A DNA stretch of 64,000 nt. Source: Apteryx mantelli (Eukaryota > Chordata > Aves > Apterygiformes > Apterygidae). The notes below the pieces were generated by a model. The model was not told the origin of the DNA, ran no database searches, and saw only the letters and a program-made list of their open reading frames with translations. Below are positions 12,701-23,926 of the stretch, in pieces (the stretch's first letter is position 1; each line of letters begins with the position of its first letter). The stretch spans positions 87,228,007 to 87,292,006 of the forward strand of contig NC_089978.1 in assembly GCF_036417845.1 (NCBI RefSeq). Reading direction: 5' to 3'. The translations under genes were made by a program, and so were the position numbers.

Positions 12701-13058
12701 GCGCCGGCCTCCCCCCCGCCGCCCCCCTTCCGCCCGCCGCGGGGGGAAGCCGCGGCCCGGGGCCCCGCACCGTGCCCGGGCGGGGCGGGGGCGCCACCGC
12801 CAGCCTCGCCGGGGGGCAGCAGGCGCCGCGGGGGGCAGCTCCGCCGGCTTCCCCGCACCCAGCCCGTACCTGCGGGGGTCCCGGCCGGCGCTGAGCGGGG
12901 CCGCCAGGCGCCCCCAGCTCAGGCGCTGCCGGTCCCGCCGCCTCGCCTCGCCCCGGCCGTCCCGTCTGGCGGCTCGCCGAGCCCCTTCCCCGGGCTCCCT
13001 TCTCCGTTAGTTCTCCTCGGCCCCGGCCACCCGCTTCCCTCCCCGCGCTCCGCCCGCG

Positions 13059-13073
13059 TTCAAATCTGGCGCC
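13059..13073 (-). promoter_or_regulatory. CDE/CHR-like cell-cycle element
   Basis: On the minus strand GGCGCC is followed three bases later by TTTGAA. TTTGAA is the standard CHR motif bound by DREAM/MuvB complexes, and a GC-rich CDE/E2F-like box just upstream is the usual partner. A TTTTGCGCG stretch about 45 bases away (near 13,109-13,118) resembles an E2F site. Motif matches this short are common in CpG islands, so cell-cycle control is only suggested. Confidence 0.25.
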
Positions 13074-13400
13074 TTCCCGTCCCCGGCTGGGGCGGGCGCC
13101 GCGGAGCCATTTTGCGCGTGGCGGCGGGGCAGGAGGCGGCCCCCGCCCGGCTCCCTTTCGCCTCCTCGGGGGCGGCCGGAGGGACGACGGCGACCGCCCG
13201 TGGGAGGCTTTTCGTAGGAACGGCAAAAAACGCCGACCGGCCAAGTGTCACCGTCCCCCTTGCCGCGGGGAGGAAGGAGCAGGGCTCGCCAGAGCAACGG
13301 CCGCCGGCAGCCGTTGGCGTCGGCAGCGGGCTCCGCGGTGCGGGACCCCGGCCGCACCCCGGACCCGTTTCGGCCAGGAAAAGAAGTTATCTTTAGGCAG

Positions 13401-15149
13401 GTATTTATATGGGAAATTTCACTGTAAATGGTTAAAATCTGGCAAGTTTACGAGCAACTAAAGGCAAGGTTTTATAATAGGGAATGTCAGCCAACTGTCA
13501 GAATACATCACAGCCACAGCTATAATTCATGATAGCTATACGCATGTATTAAATGTGCTGTTGGCGTAAAGGTCTAACTAACAAGATCAATGCAGCTGCA
13601 TAAATAATATTCCACATTATACATGCATGCATAGGATCACAATCATATAATGCATATTAAAATCTGCCCAGCTACTTGAGGCATTTTCTACAGTTATTAG
13701 AGATCTGCGTTTATAAATATTGCATAATAGTTGAAAAGTACTTCCTTGGTATTATAGGAGGGTAAGTTCCCGTTTTATAAGCCACAGGTATTTTAGTTCG
13801 GACCCCCAGAGGCATGCAGCCATAACTATATCAAACTAGTGAGAATTCATCTCTTTAATATCACCAAAGTTTTGGACTTCCCCTGCCTAAGCGTTATCTT
13901 CACTGCCTACATCACTCAAAAGTGAAATTTTGAATCCAAAACTAAACTAAGATCATGGGAGTGAAGCCCCAGGATGTTTTTAATGAAAAAAATACACAGA
14001 AATAAAAGGAAACCCAAATATATACCCCGAAAACCACAAACTGTTCTATATGAAAGTCAAATTCATACAGACCACATTAATATCCTGCCTACATTGCAAG
14101 TGACTACTAATAATTCATTTTAAACATTCTCCTAAGTAGTAGATGGTTCTTCAGAAACACAGGAAAACGAGTGCTTGCCACAAATCAGAAATGTTTAGAC
14201 AATATGAGAGAAATGAGTATGCAAAATATGCAAATCCAAGTGATTAAAAAGTATACAAGAGAAAGACAAATACTGAGATTGCTCTGTGTGTATATATATA
14301 AAATATATATACATAAAATCCTTATAATGATAGCCAAGTGTGTTGTGCTAATAATAGATGGATTGCTGTTTAACTGGAAATATTTTTTCCTTTTCTGTCA
14401 TATTAAACTTATGTAGGAAAATAAAAGAAAGCTCATGTCCTTTTTAGAGGTGGATACAGAAATATGTCAAGAATCACAGAATAACTCCATGGGAGAGGTA
14501 GAAGAAAAGAAAACATATTTTTAAGGTACACTTTAAACTCAGGCCAATGCTAGATATAACATCTGAAGAATTCATTGACTGTGAGCCAATGGGTGACCAT
14601 ACTGTTAGTTTCTGCAGCTATTGTTGCAGAGCTTGTCAAATGTGAACTGCTGCAGTCCTTGACCTGCTCATAATTTTCCCAAGAGATTGAAATCAGGAAG
14701 CCTGAGCAGCATTAATCCTGCTATTTAGACCGCTGATGTTGTGAAGCTGAGAATAAGCAATAGACAGAAGAATAAATATCTACAAGATCACAGAGCACAT
14801 CACCAGTAAAAAGATTAAGAGCAGAACAAAAGAAAACTCTTTTAAAGCTCTCTTCTAATCTAGGAGCCAAATGGGTGCACAGTACCTTCACATGTGTCTT
14901 TCACTTACTAGCTATAGCTAATGCAAAGCAAACAATTTCCTTACAGAATCATTAGGAAAGGAATAAGGAGTCCTGCTTGCTTCCATTTTCCAGCAGTATG
15001 ATGAGGTAGTTTTCTGGAGAATCACCTATCACCTTTCATTGGCTTTTAAAAGGTATTAAATTGAATTATTTGAGAAAGTTCCAGGCAATTTTTAAGCTCT
15101 GAGTATTCTTTACAAAGATAGATAGTTATGTGTGTGTGTGTACATGCAC

Positions 15150-15184
<35 letters not shown>

Positions 15185-15299
15185 GCTTCACAGTTTCTTT
15201 GTAGGGAGAGTCCCTGATTTTAGAAAGGAGCAATAACAGCAAAATAAAAACAAGACGTTTCATGGAGGTAGACTCCAATGAACTTATAACACTCTTTCA
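13401..15299. other. Non-coding stretch between CpG island 1 and the old CR1
   Basis: AT-rich sequence with no supported exon. It holds a TA/GT-rich simple repeat at 15,130-15,181. The segment around 14,570-14,760 has mixed, non-repetitive composition with SOX-like (ATTGTT) and TAATCC motifs and could be a conserved non-coding element, but this cannot be judged from one sequence. Confidence 0.5.
15130..15181. repeat. (GT)n then (TA)n simple repeat
   Basis: A short GT run (15,130-15,141) is followed by about 29 bases of alternating TA (15,153-15,181). Confidence 0.9.
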
Positions 15300-17225
15300 T
15301 GTCTGGAAGGTTCATGCAAATTAAAAAGATGTTTAAGAGAGTTGGCAGTTCCTCAAAGAAATAATATTGTGTGTAAGTGAATGCTATCCCTTCACACAGA
15401 AAATGTAAGGAGTATAGTAAAAGGTCAACCTGGCTGTCACAATCTCTTCCTGAACCTCAGACACAGGAATGAAGCGTACAGAAAACAGAGGCTGGGTCAG
15501 GTTACTTTGGACAACTACAGAAGTGTAGTCTGATCATGCAGGATGAAATCAGAAAAAAAGAAGGCACAAAATGAAATGCAGCTAGCAAGTGATATTGAGA
15601 ATAACAGGAAATCATTCTGTCTACGTATATTACCAGAAATAGAAAAGATCGAGCAAATGATTACTCCACTGTCAAACAGAACTGGAAAGTTATTGACTGA
15701 TGACACTGAGAAAGCCAAGCTTTTTAGTATTTTTTTTACCTAGTTTGATTTTTAAAAGTTGGTTGTTATTAATATTAGGGAGAACAGTAGAATTTCAGAC
15801 TTGACTACCAAAGGACCAAGTGGGAGATTATTTAGACAAATTAGCTGCTTCCTGATCAGCTGCGCTTGAGGAGCTGGCTGATGAAATCTCGTTTACTAGT
15901 GTTTATCTTTGAGAATTTGTAGTGGAGGGATATTAGAGGACAGAAAAGGACAAATAGTATTCTTGAAAAGGAGGGAAAGAAGGAGGTTGAAAATTATATA
16001 CCAATCCATTTCAGTGCCCAGAAAAAATACCGAAGCATATATAAGCAAATTATCTGAAAGCACCTATAAGGCAACGAATAACAGCCAACATACCTTTGTG
16101 AAGAAGAAAAGATGTCAAAGAAATCTAATATTTCTTGCAACAAAGTAAGAGGAGTTGTCAGTGGATGAGAACTATTGGATGTCATGTATCTTGACTTTAG
16201 TAAGTTTTTTGACACAATATCATATGAAATTCTTTAAGCAAACATGAGAACCAGAATCTAGATTAAGATATTTAGGGATCTACTACCAGTGGCTCACTGT
16301 CAAAATGGAAGGGTGTTATATTCAGCAATGGTTCAGAGAACATATTTGCACAACTGCAGATGATACCAAACTGGGAGGCTGTAGTATGCTGGAGGATAGA
16401 TGTAGGATTTAAAAGGATTTTCACAAACTAGAGATAGAATCTGAAAAAGCGAGGGTAATACTCAACAGGGATAAGTGCATGCTACTGAGCTGAGGCAGGA
16501 ATGATCAGTTATACAAATAGGAAATGGGGAACTACTGGGTGTTCTGCAGAAAAAGATCTGCTATTATGTGCAAAAGCAAAAGATCTATAATTATGTAAAT
16601 CACAATCTGAACACAAGGTGACAATGTTAGAGTGCTGCAGTGAAAAAGTCAAACCGCATACAGGGATATAGAAACAGAGGCATAGCTTCTTTGTGAAACA
16701 TTTAGTCTGCTTTAGATGGCCCTAGAAAAGGTCAGCAGCAGTGGTCTGTCTGGCTTCAAGAAACATATAGACCATGAATAATGTAGAAAAGAACAATTAG
16801 AATGACCAGATATCTAGAAAATATGCCTTAGGAGGAAATTTAGAAAAAAAAAGAAAAAAAAAGGGAGTTTAGACTGACAGGGGGAAGGAGGAAGAACAGA
16901 GAATAGCATGCATAGATAGAGATACAAATATGTATCAGATACTTAAAAGACTGCTGTAAGGAGGAAGGTAACAATTTGCTCTCTGGGTCCTTAGTGGGTG
17001 GGTCAAGAAAGAATAAATGTGAAAAGCAGCAAGAAAGACTCAAAAATAAAAGCTGATGATAAGGATAGGGAAGAAGGTTGGCTGGGTGGTTGTGGAGCCT
17101 TCGACATTGGACTAAGAACAGTTAGACAGCCATCCGTCAGAAGTGGAACAGATAGACTCACCTTGGGGCAGGGGATGGACTGAGTGACCTTCCAATTCCC
17201 TGCCACCTCTATGATTCAATGAATG
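15300..17225 (+). mobile_element. Degenerate CR1 LINE, ORF2 remnant through the 3' end
   Basis: The sequence follows the order of a CR1 ORF2 but is broken by stops, frameshifts and deletions. From about 15,300 to 15,560 comes the linker after the endonuclease, then a block with EIENNRKSF-like and DTEKAKLFSIFF-like wording (15,543-15,740) that precedes the reverse transcriptase in CR1. RT motif A is readable at 16,178-16,234 (YLDFSKFFDTIS). The catalytic-loop region follows at 16,356-16,379 (ADDTKLGG). Only about 120 bases separate them, so the motif B region is probably partly deleted. The 3' UTR ends near 17,225 with the CR1-type ATGATTCAATGAATG tail. It is inactive and old. The left limit is approximate, and the endonuclease part was not found. 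Confidence 0.8.
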
Positions 17226-20200
17226 TAAGCTTTCTTTAAGGCCATTTAAAAGGATCTGCTTCTTCAGGGAAAGGATTTTATTGTTTCTGCAACAATGAAC
17301 GTGCTATTAGCTTCCAAAAATAAATTGTTTCAATAACAAGTTTAAACTGCCTTCATAATTTCTGAGTCCTCCTTCATTCAAGCTGTCACAATATGATTGT
17401 CCTGTATAAGTAAGTATATTGTAGAGATATGAGAGGTTGCACAATTGCGCTATGTAGAGAGCACCATAATTTAGACATAAATAGGTCTGACCTCTACTCT
17501 TATGTGAATTCAACAGAAAATGTAGATTTATATCTGAAAGCAAGGTAACATTTTGTTCTGACAAAGAAGCTTATCTTTTTCAGAGTAGAGAAATTATGTT
17601 GAGTGGGAATGTCTGAATAACAGCTTCGGAAGTCTTCCAGGGCCCAAAGTGCGACTTACTCTTTCAGTAACATTTTTTTCCTTTTTTTTTCTTTTCTGCC
17701 TGCTTGTAGGAAACGCCATCACCTCCTTCACAATTTTTAAACTGTGTAAATTAAGAACAGAAATAATTATAGATGACAAGTGTAAAGAACATTCACTGCA
17801 ACTATAGTAAGTAACTAAATTCAAACGTTCTAAAATAGTTTCATTTAATGATAAGAACTTACAGTATATACATAATGTGCATAGATATGCATGCAGGAAC
17901 TGATTGTATTGAAAGAAAAGGAGTTATGTTATTTTCATTTGCATGGCTGCAAACCTGAAAATAGCTTTTCTGATGTACACAAAGCTCTCAGAAGTTGAAC
18001 CAGAATCTTGGCCACACTAGTTGTAAAAATATTACTGTATTAGTTAGAAGTTGATTGATAGGGGGAAAAGCATAGAGGAACTGATTTCAGATAAGTTAGA
18101 CCTGAGCTATAAGTAATCTTTTGCCATTGGAAGGATAGTAATTAAAATTTCCCCAGGAAGGGGAAATGAATTTACATTCTTTGTTTTTGTACTTACATAG
18201 GCTGCTTTCTTCCCGCACGATATCAAGCAAAAAGAAAAGATGCTTACTTGAAAAATGTCAGGGGCAAAAACCTGTGATAGATTTGTAGTACCAAAATAGA
18301 GGATAAAATTTGATGTGATAAGGAGGCTCTTTTTACTGACAGCTATTAAGTTCTCTGCAGCTTCAGGCTGATTCAGGTAAATAACATGCAGGGCTAGGCA
18401 GAAATTTGTTTTTTCTTCCCTAAGAATTTTCCCTTTTTCAGATATTTTCTCCATCCTTATTCAGGCTAAAAAATCAAAATCTTGAGCATATTCATAAACT
18501 GACCAAATCACACTATGTTTCAGCAGAAGGAAATATTTTGTTTCAGTTTTTCAAAATATCCCATTTTGACCCTTTCTTTCTCTAATGTTTTCACATAAAG
18601 AACCTTACATTTGAATTGAAATTTTGTGAATCAAACGCTTTCAGAACTTCTGATTTAAAATATCCTATTTTGAGAATTAAAATCTTTCCTAACCTTTTTT
18701 TTTTGTGTTTGTATCTAAGAACTGCAGCAAAATCAACCCTTGACTGCAGACAATTTCAGTGAAGCAGCACTATATGTGTAAATGAGGTAGGAAGCATTCC
18801 TACTAGTATAATACACATGAATAAAATGAGAGAAACCATTGTATGGAATGGATATAAGCATGGACTTTGAAAAAAAGCAGTACACCAACCAACAAAACCT
18901 TTACTTCTGTCTGATAATAATCCAGATCAGTGAATTGTATCAGGGGGCCAAATGTAAAAGTTATAATTCACATCCAAGATACTAATTCTTACACGCCAAC
19001 AAATATTATAGCAATGCAGCTGACCCAAATTCTGATTTCATTTTCAATAGTTAATATTTATGATTATTAAATTTCATTTAGTTCAGATGCTCTTCATAAC
19101 AGTAGGGAATGTGAAGCAACTTACCACTTTTTTCTCTTAATGCAGTTGGTTTCCCTATGTGTACCGGTAAGAATTTCTTCAGTGGGTACTGCAAGCTTCA
19201 TGCAAACACAACAGTTAATTTTCTGAATATGAATGCTATTTAAGCTATTTAGTTATCACAAAGGCAGCTATCCTAACTCCAGGTTTACATTTAACAAGTG
19301 AGCAAAGTCTTACTATTTCTTAGTAGTTCTCCTTTGGCTATTGTTAAAAAGTAAAAATGAAGTTAAAGTAAAATAGAGCACCCCCTTCCCTAAGAAATAA
19401 AGCAAACAAGATGTGCTAATAATCCCTGACTTTGAAATCAGTGCTTTCTCCTAACACTGCCAAGTTTCTTGTTCAGACCAGTCCCTGCCACTGGGGCTTA
19501 TCCAGCTGGCCAGGGGGATTTGCTGCCTAACACCCATGCTTCCAGCTACCCGTGACTTTCATTCTCTGTCCCACGGTGGGCATGTCTGAGAAGAAAAGTT
19601 CAAATCACCTGTGTGGTTTAACAAAAAATACAAATTCAGCTCTTCCGACTGGGGAAAGACTTTGAGAAAATGAATAATTTTTAGCCAATGCGATGTTGTA
19701 GCCTGTGAGCCGCACAATCCACAATCCAAGCTTCTGAATGCAATATTTTTTCTGTTATGGCACAGAGCTGAGAACTTCCGCTGTGGGATTTGCCATTTGC
19801 TATAGATAGGTCCCTGACATTTTCTTTTGTCTCCTTGCCCTGCTGGCACCGGATGACAACTTCCCGTGGCTCCTCAGCTTTCCTCGCAGAAGGGAGTGAA
19901 TTGGATAATGTGCATGGCTCATGGACTGTCCCACAGGGCTAGTCAGAAGAGGGTTAAGAAGCCCAAGTGGGAGTCCAGCTGGCGATCAGGGAGTGGGAAA
20001 GAAGTGTAAGTTAGCCGTCTGGGCTGCCTCTAGGGCAGCACAGCAGCCGTGACCTGGGAGAGCCAGGAAAAAGAGCTGTTAAAGTTGGCTACAAGATCAC
20101 TAATTCATCATCAAAAGCATCAGGCCTCTAAATTACTACTGTATGAGTCCTGCTTATACTGTACCAGTTATAATAAGGTGAAAATACCCTGGATGAAATG

Positions 20201-20430
20201 CAGATGATACAAAATGGAATTAATTGGTGATGGGCTAAGTGCTAAATAAATGTGTTCCATAAGAGTGAACGCAAAATTCTGCTTTAAAGTGAGGCATATC
20301 AGGCGCTTTGAGCTGGGTTGCTGTATGTTTCAATTAGTACACCAAGACTAAAAGAAGATTTCACTGATAGTAATAGCATTGAAGCACTCTTGAAAGTTTA
20401 GTTTAAAATTGTGCATTGTTTGGTATGATG

Positions 20431-20616
20431 TGACAGACCATATCACTCTGAGAGGCCATTGCAGGCATGAATAATATGACAAATGCCATTCTTCATGTGA
20501 ACAGCACTTATTTCCATTTCAGTGAAATGAAACCCGAGATGTTAAAGTGGTTAATCCTGTTTAGTGCTACTGTCAGGTTAGAGATCTGTCAGCATTGTAT
20601 TTTAAAATGATGACAG
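20431..20616. promoter_or_regulatory. Candidate conserved enhancer with four TGACAG/CTGTCA sites
   Basis: The TALE-homeodomain (MEIS/TGIF) core TGACAG occurs at 20,431-20,436 and 20,611-20,616, and its complement CTGTCA at 20,570-20,575 and 20,586-20,591. A TTAATCC (Otx/Pitx-type) site lies near 20,551-20,557. The surrounding 20,100-20,700 is complex, non-repetitive sequence with several TAAT cores. The motifs are seen directly; enhancer function is inference. Confidence 0.25.
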
Positions 20617-23600
20617 AGACAGTTTGTTTGCAGCACTCTGCTTGCAAGCTCACAAATGTGACTTCTGTTTACTTAAGAGACTATTCTTTTAAAAAATTAC
20701 ATTATAGTTGGAATATATAATGTTTCATTTATTCAACTTTTCATTTAATCATTTATTTAGTTATTTAGTTATAATTCAGTTTATTCGACTTTATTAGGAA
20801 TAGAAGCGTCTGCCCACTAGGACGTTCCAGTGGCCACCTGCGGAATGACTTGGGCACTGGCTGCCTGCAGTACCCCAGCAGCGGTCGCATCCGGTCAGCC
20901 TGCAAGAGGCAGCAATTCTCTGCTTTTTGGCGACTGAGCCCAACAGACTGCTGAAGGCCCAAGGGAGTAGCCCATGTTTGCTGGCAGAAAGGCCTGCTGG
21001 TGTCCAGTGTGAAAGGAAAGCGAAAGGGCAATGGGAGGGGGAAAGGGTTTAGGACAAGGGACTGGCAGGGCAAGTGGAGAAGCAGCAGCTGACGGCACCT
21101 CTTTCTCTCCCTGTAAGGCAAGACTGATCATCTATCACCCTTCCCTATTCTCCTTTAGGGTTATGCTTTATGTGTGCAGAGATGAGACTGAACAAGGAAG
21201 GCAAAGGGAGCTGTGGAGCAGAAGAGGAGGAGTGCCAAATGTAGCCTTCTTATTAATTTGTAAGGATTTTCTTTTCCCTAAGGCAACTGTTTGAATTAAT
21301 AATAAACAGATGACCCAAAATCAGTAATACATAAAGGTAATGGGATTTCCTTTTTTTCTCTGTGTCAAAATACTAGTATTAAAAACTTGAAACAAATATT
21401 TATTGTTTAGTTGTTTTTAGAACATAAATGAATTTACTGCAATTGAAGAATTTCTTACAAAAATAGAAAAATACTGTGTTTTTCCTTTCTCATACACATA
21501 CCAACTTGCCTTCAATTTCCTTTAAAAATAATCACAGGTGAAAAAGAGAGGGTTTAGTTGAACAAAAGGAGGTATTTCCACTATTTTAACTAGCTTTAAC
21601 AAGAAGTCTTCCTTGTGTTACCTAAAACATTTAAAAACACAGATGATGTAAATGTTCTGTGTTAAAGACATGAGAATATGAGTCAAAGCTTAGTTGTGAA
21701 GGAGGGTAAAAACAGCAGGAAGATGTTGAAATTGGCCTATCCCATTTCTACAGATGAAGATTGAGGAATCAAACGAAGAGGTGTTGAAATGGCAGGATAA
21801 GGTGAAGGACAAGTCCTCAGGGTTAAATTATATGTTCACAGAGTTCTGAAAGAAATAATGGAGGCACTAAAATAATATGCATTCAGGCAAGCTAGAAATA
21901 AAGAGATACGTCTTAGGAACTTGCTGAGAAAAAGTTTCTCTGCCTAAAATTTTTTTTTCAAGCATTTGCCAGTGGTATCAAAGGCAAATCCAGCTTCACT
22001 TTGGAGGTGTCTACAGGAAAGAATCATTATCAAAAAAAGGTCCGTAAACAACATCAGAAGTAACACTGACATTATACTTGCACTATATAAATCAAAGGTA
22101 TATTTCATGTTGTACTTAGTTTTATTCTCGCCTGTCTAAAAACAGTGGAAATGAAATTATTTCAAAGACAGATGATGAAAGCAAATAGAAATTCTCTAGA
22201 GACTTTTTACAAGGAGAGACCATACACATGGGACTGTCTAATATAGGGATGAATATATGATGAATGAAATAAAAAAATGAAAAATTCAGTGAATATAAAC
22301 TCATGTTGACTTTTATTCCAAACACAAGAACATACACTGAACTTGAATATCAGGAAATTTAAAGAGTTAATATAGCACAGTTAATCCATAAAACCCCTTA
22401 CGACGATATAACATTGCTATGAAGAGTTAAGAGGATATCACAAAGGAACAGACCTGTAGGGGTTAAAAAAGGCCTCTCCAACATATTACAATGACAATTA
22501 TAATAGAGATAATCTTAAGTATGGAGCAACCCTTCAGAGTTTTCATTTAAAACCAACTTCATAAGGGTAAAAAAATTATTTTTTTGCCTGTAACAATTCC
22601 TTGTACTTTTTTTGCAATCATTTGAAAGTTATCATTGTCAAAGAAAAGATATGGGACTACCTGAACCTCTGGTCTTATAAAGTACAGAGATTCCATTTGA
22701 TACTAAAGATGAAAAATGGTCATCCTAAAGATGAAAAGCTGTCATGATCAAAATACCAGCTGAACAGGAGGCAGGGAGGGAGGGTCATATTTCTAATGGA
22801 AACACCAGGTAAGTAAAGAAAATGAGTTGCATAAGAAATAAGATATCAAAGTTCTGAATTCTCAGAACTTAAGTGTTCTTCTTCCTAGGAGTTATTTTTT
22901 GTGTGAGTTCTTACACACTTGGCATTAATAGTTTCTTCTTTATTCTTTCACTATATCTTTATTCTTGCACAATGTCTTTGTTCTTGTTCAGTTGCTTGTG
23001 AAGTTATCCTTAAAATAGTGAAAGCCTTCGTTAATGAAAAAATTATCTTGCAATGAAAGTAAAGGGGGATATGAACATAGAGGCTGAGCCAAAGACTCAA
23101 CTTTCAGATGAAGCGCACTGTATTTGCACCAGATTGTTGGTGTCCAGAAGCTGGTGTTTCCATCTCAAGAGGAGTGTTTCCTTACGTGCAGTAAGGATCC
23201 TGAACTCCTCCACAGAGTTACGTGGTTGGGGTGGAGAATTCTTCATGACAGGATACCACTGCTGCCTGGCACAGCACCAATGCTATATTGTGTTTTTTAT
23301 ATTATATATAGAGAGATATATATATACAGTATAATATATAATATTTTATATACATACAATATAAAATTGGACGGTTTCCTCTGTTGGGGGAGTCTATGTA
23401 GAAAGCTGGGAGAGAGATTAGGATTGGAAATGGCTGGAAGATAAAACGGAAACTGAGAAATGCTGGAAAAAGTATCTGGTATGAGTATAACCCCTGACAG
23501 GTGTAAGCCTAACGGGAAAGCAGATGTGATAAGGCTCTGCAGTGCTAAATGTGTGCTCCATTTCTGGTGGAGTTTGCTGCGTACAGTCCTTTGGAAGCTG

Positions 23601-23905
23601 CTAGCAGCTCTTGCCTGTTAAGGCAACCTCTATGAGCTGTATTAATGATCAGGGTGAGCTTCTAAACTGAAATTACCTACTGGTCAGTACTCTGCTATCT
23701 GCTGGCTCTGGCTGGGATTTGGGCCCACTGATCCACCATGTCTGTGTGTATATGAGGAGTTTTTCATATTATCTATTTAAAGGATCCCAGCCTCTTAAAA
23801 AGAATGTGAAGTATTAGCCCTGTAGCAGGAAACTGGTCAAAAATGTTTTGGTCTCATCAGTCATGCCAGCCGTCTGCTTGAAACTGTCTTAGCCGGAGCC
23901 AAGCG

Positions 23906-23926
23906 TGTCTGAACACAGTTCAGACA
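23906..23926. repeat. Perfect 9-bp inverted repeat with 3-base loop
   Basis: TGTCTGAAC, ACA, GTTCAGACA. It could form a short hairpin or be a palindromic protein site spaced by three bases. One such repeat is not unexpected by chance in a window of this size. Confidence 0.6.

Larger units (their letters stand above)
12040..13390. promoter_or_regulatory. CpG island 1
   Basis: Composition changes abruptly from AT-rich flanks to very GC-rich, CpG-dense sequence, then reverts at about 13,390. This is typical of a vertebrate TATA-less promoter. It contains a GCGGW pentamer repeat, NRF-1-like and YY1-like sites, E2F-like GC boxes, and minus-strand splice donors at 12,562/12,561 and near 12,869. 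The long frames through it on both strands come from stop-codon scarcity in GC-rich DNA and are not genes. Confidence 0.9.

Noticed and set aside
11976-13396. Frames of 422, 407, 228 and 223 codons on both strands in CpG island 1
   Set aside because: They overlap each other on opposite strands, are dominated by A, G, P and R from GC-rich codons, and contain no domain. Stop codons are rare in such sequence.
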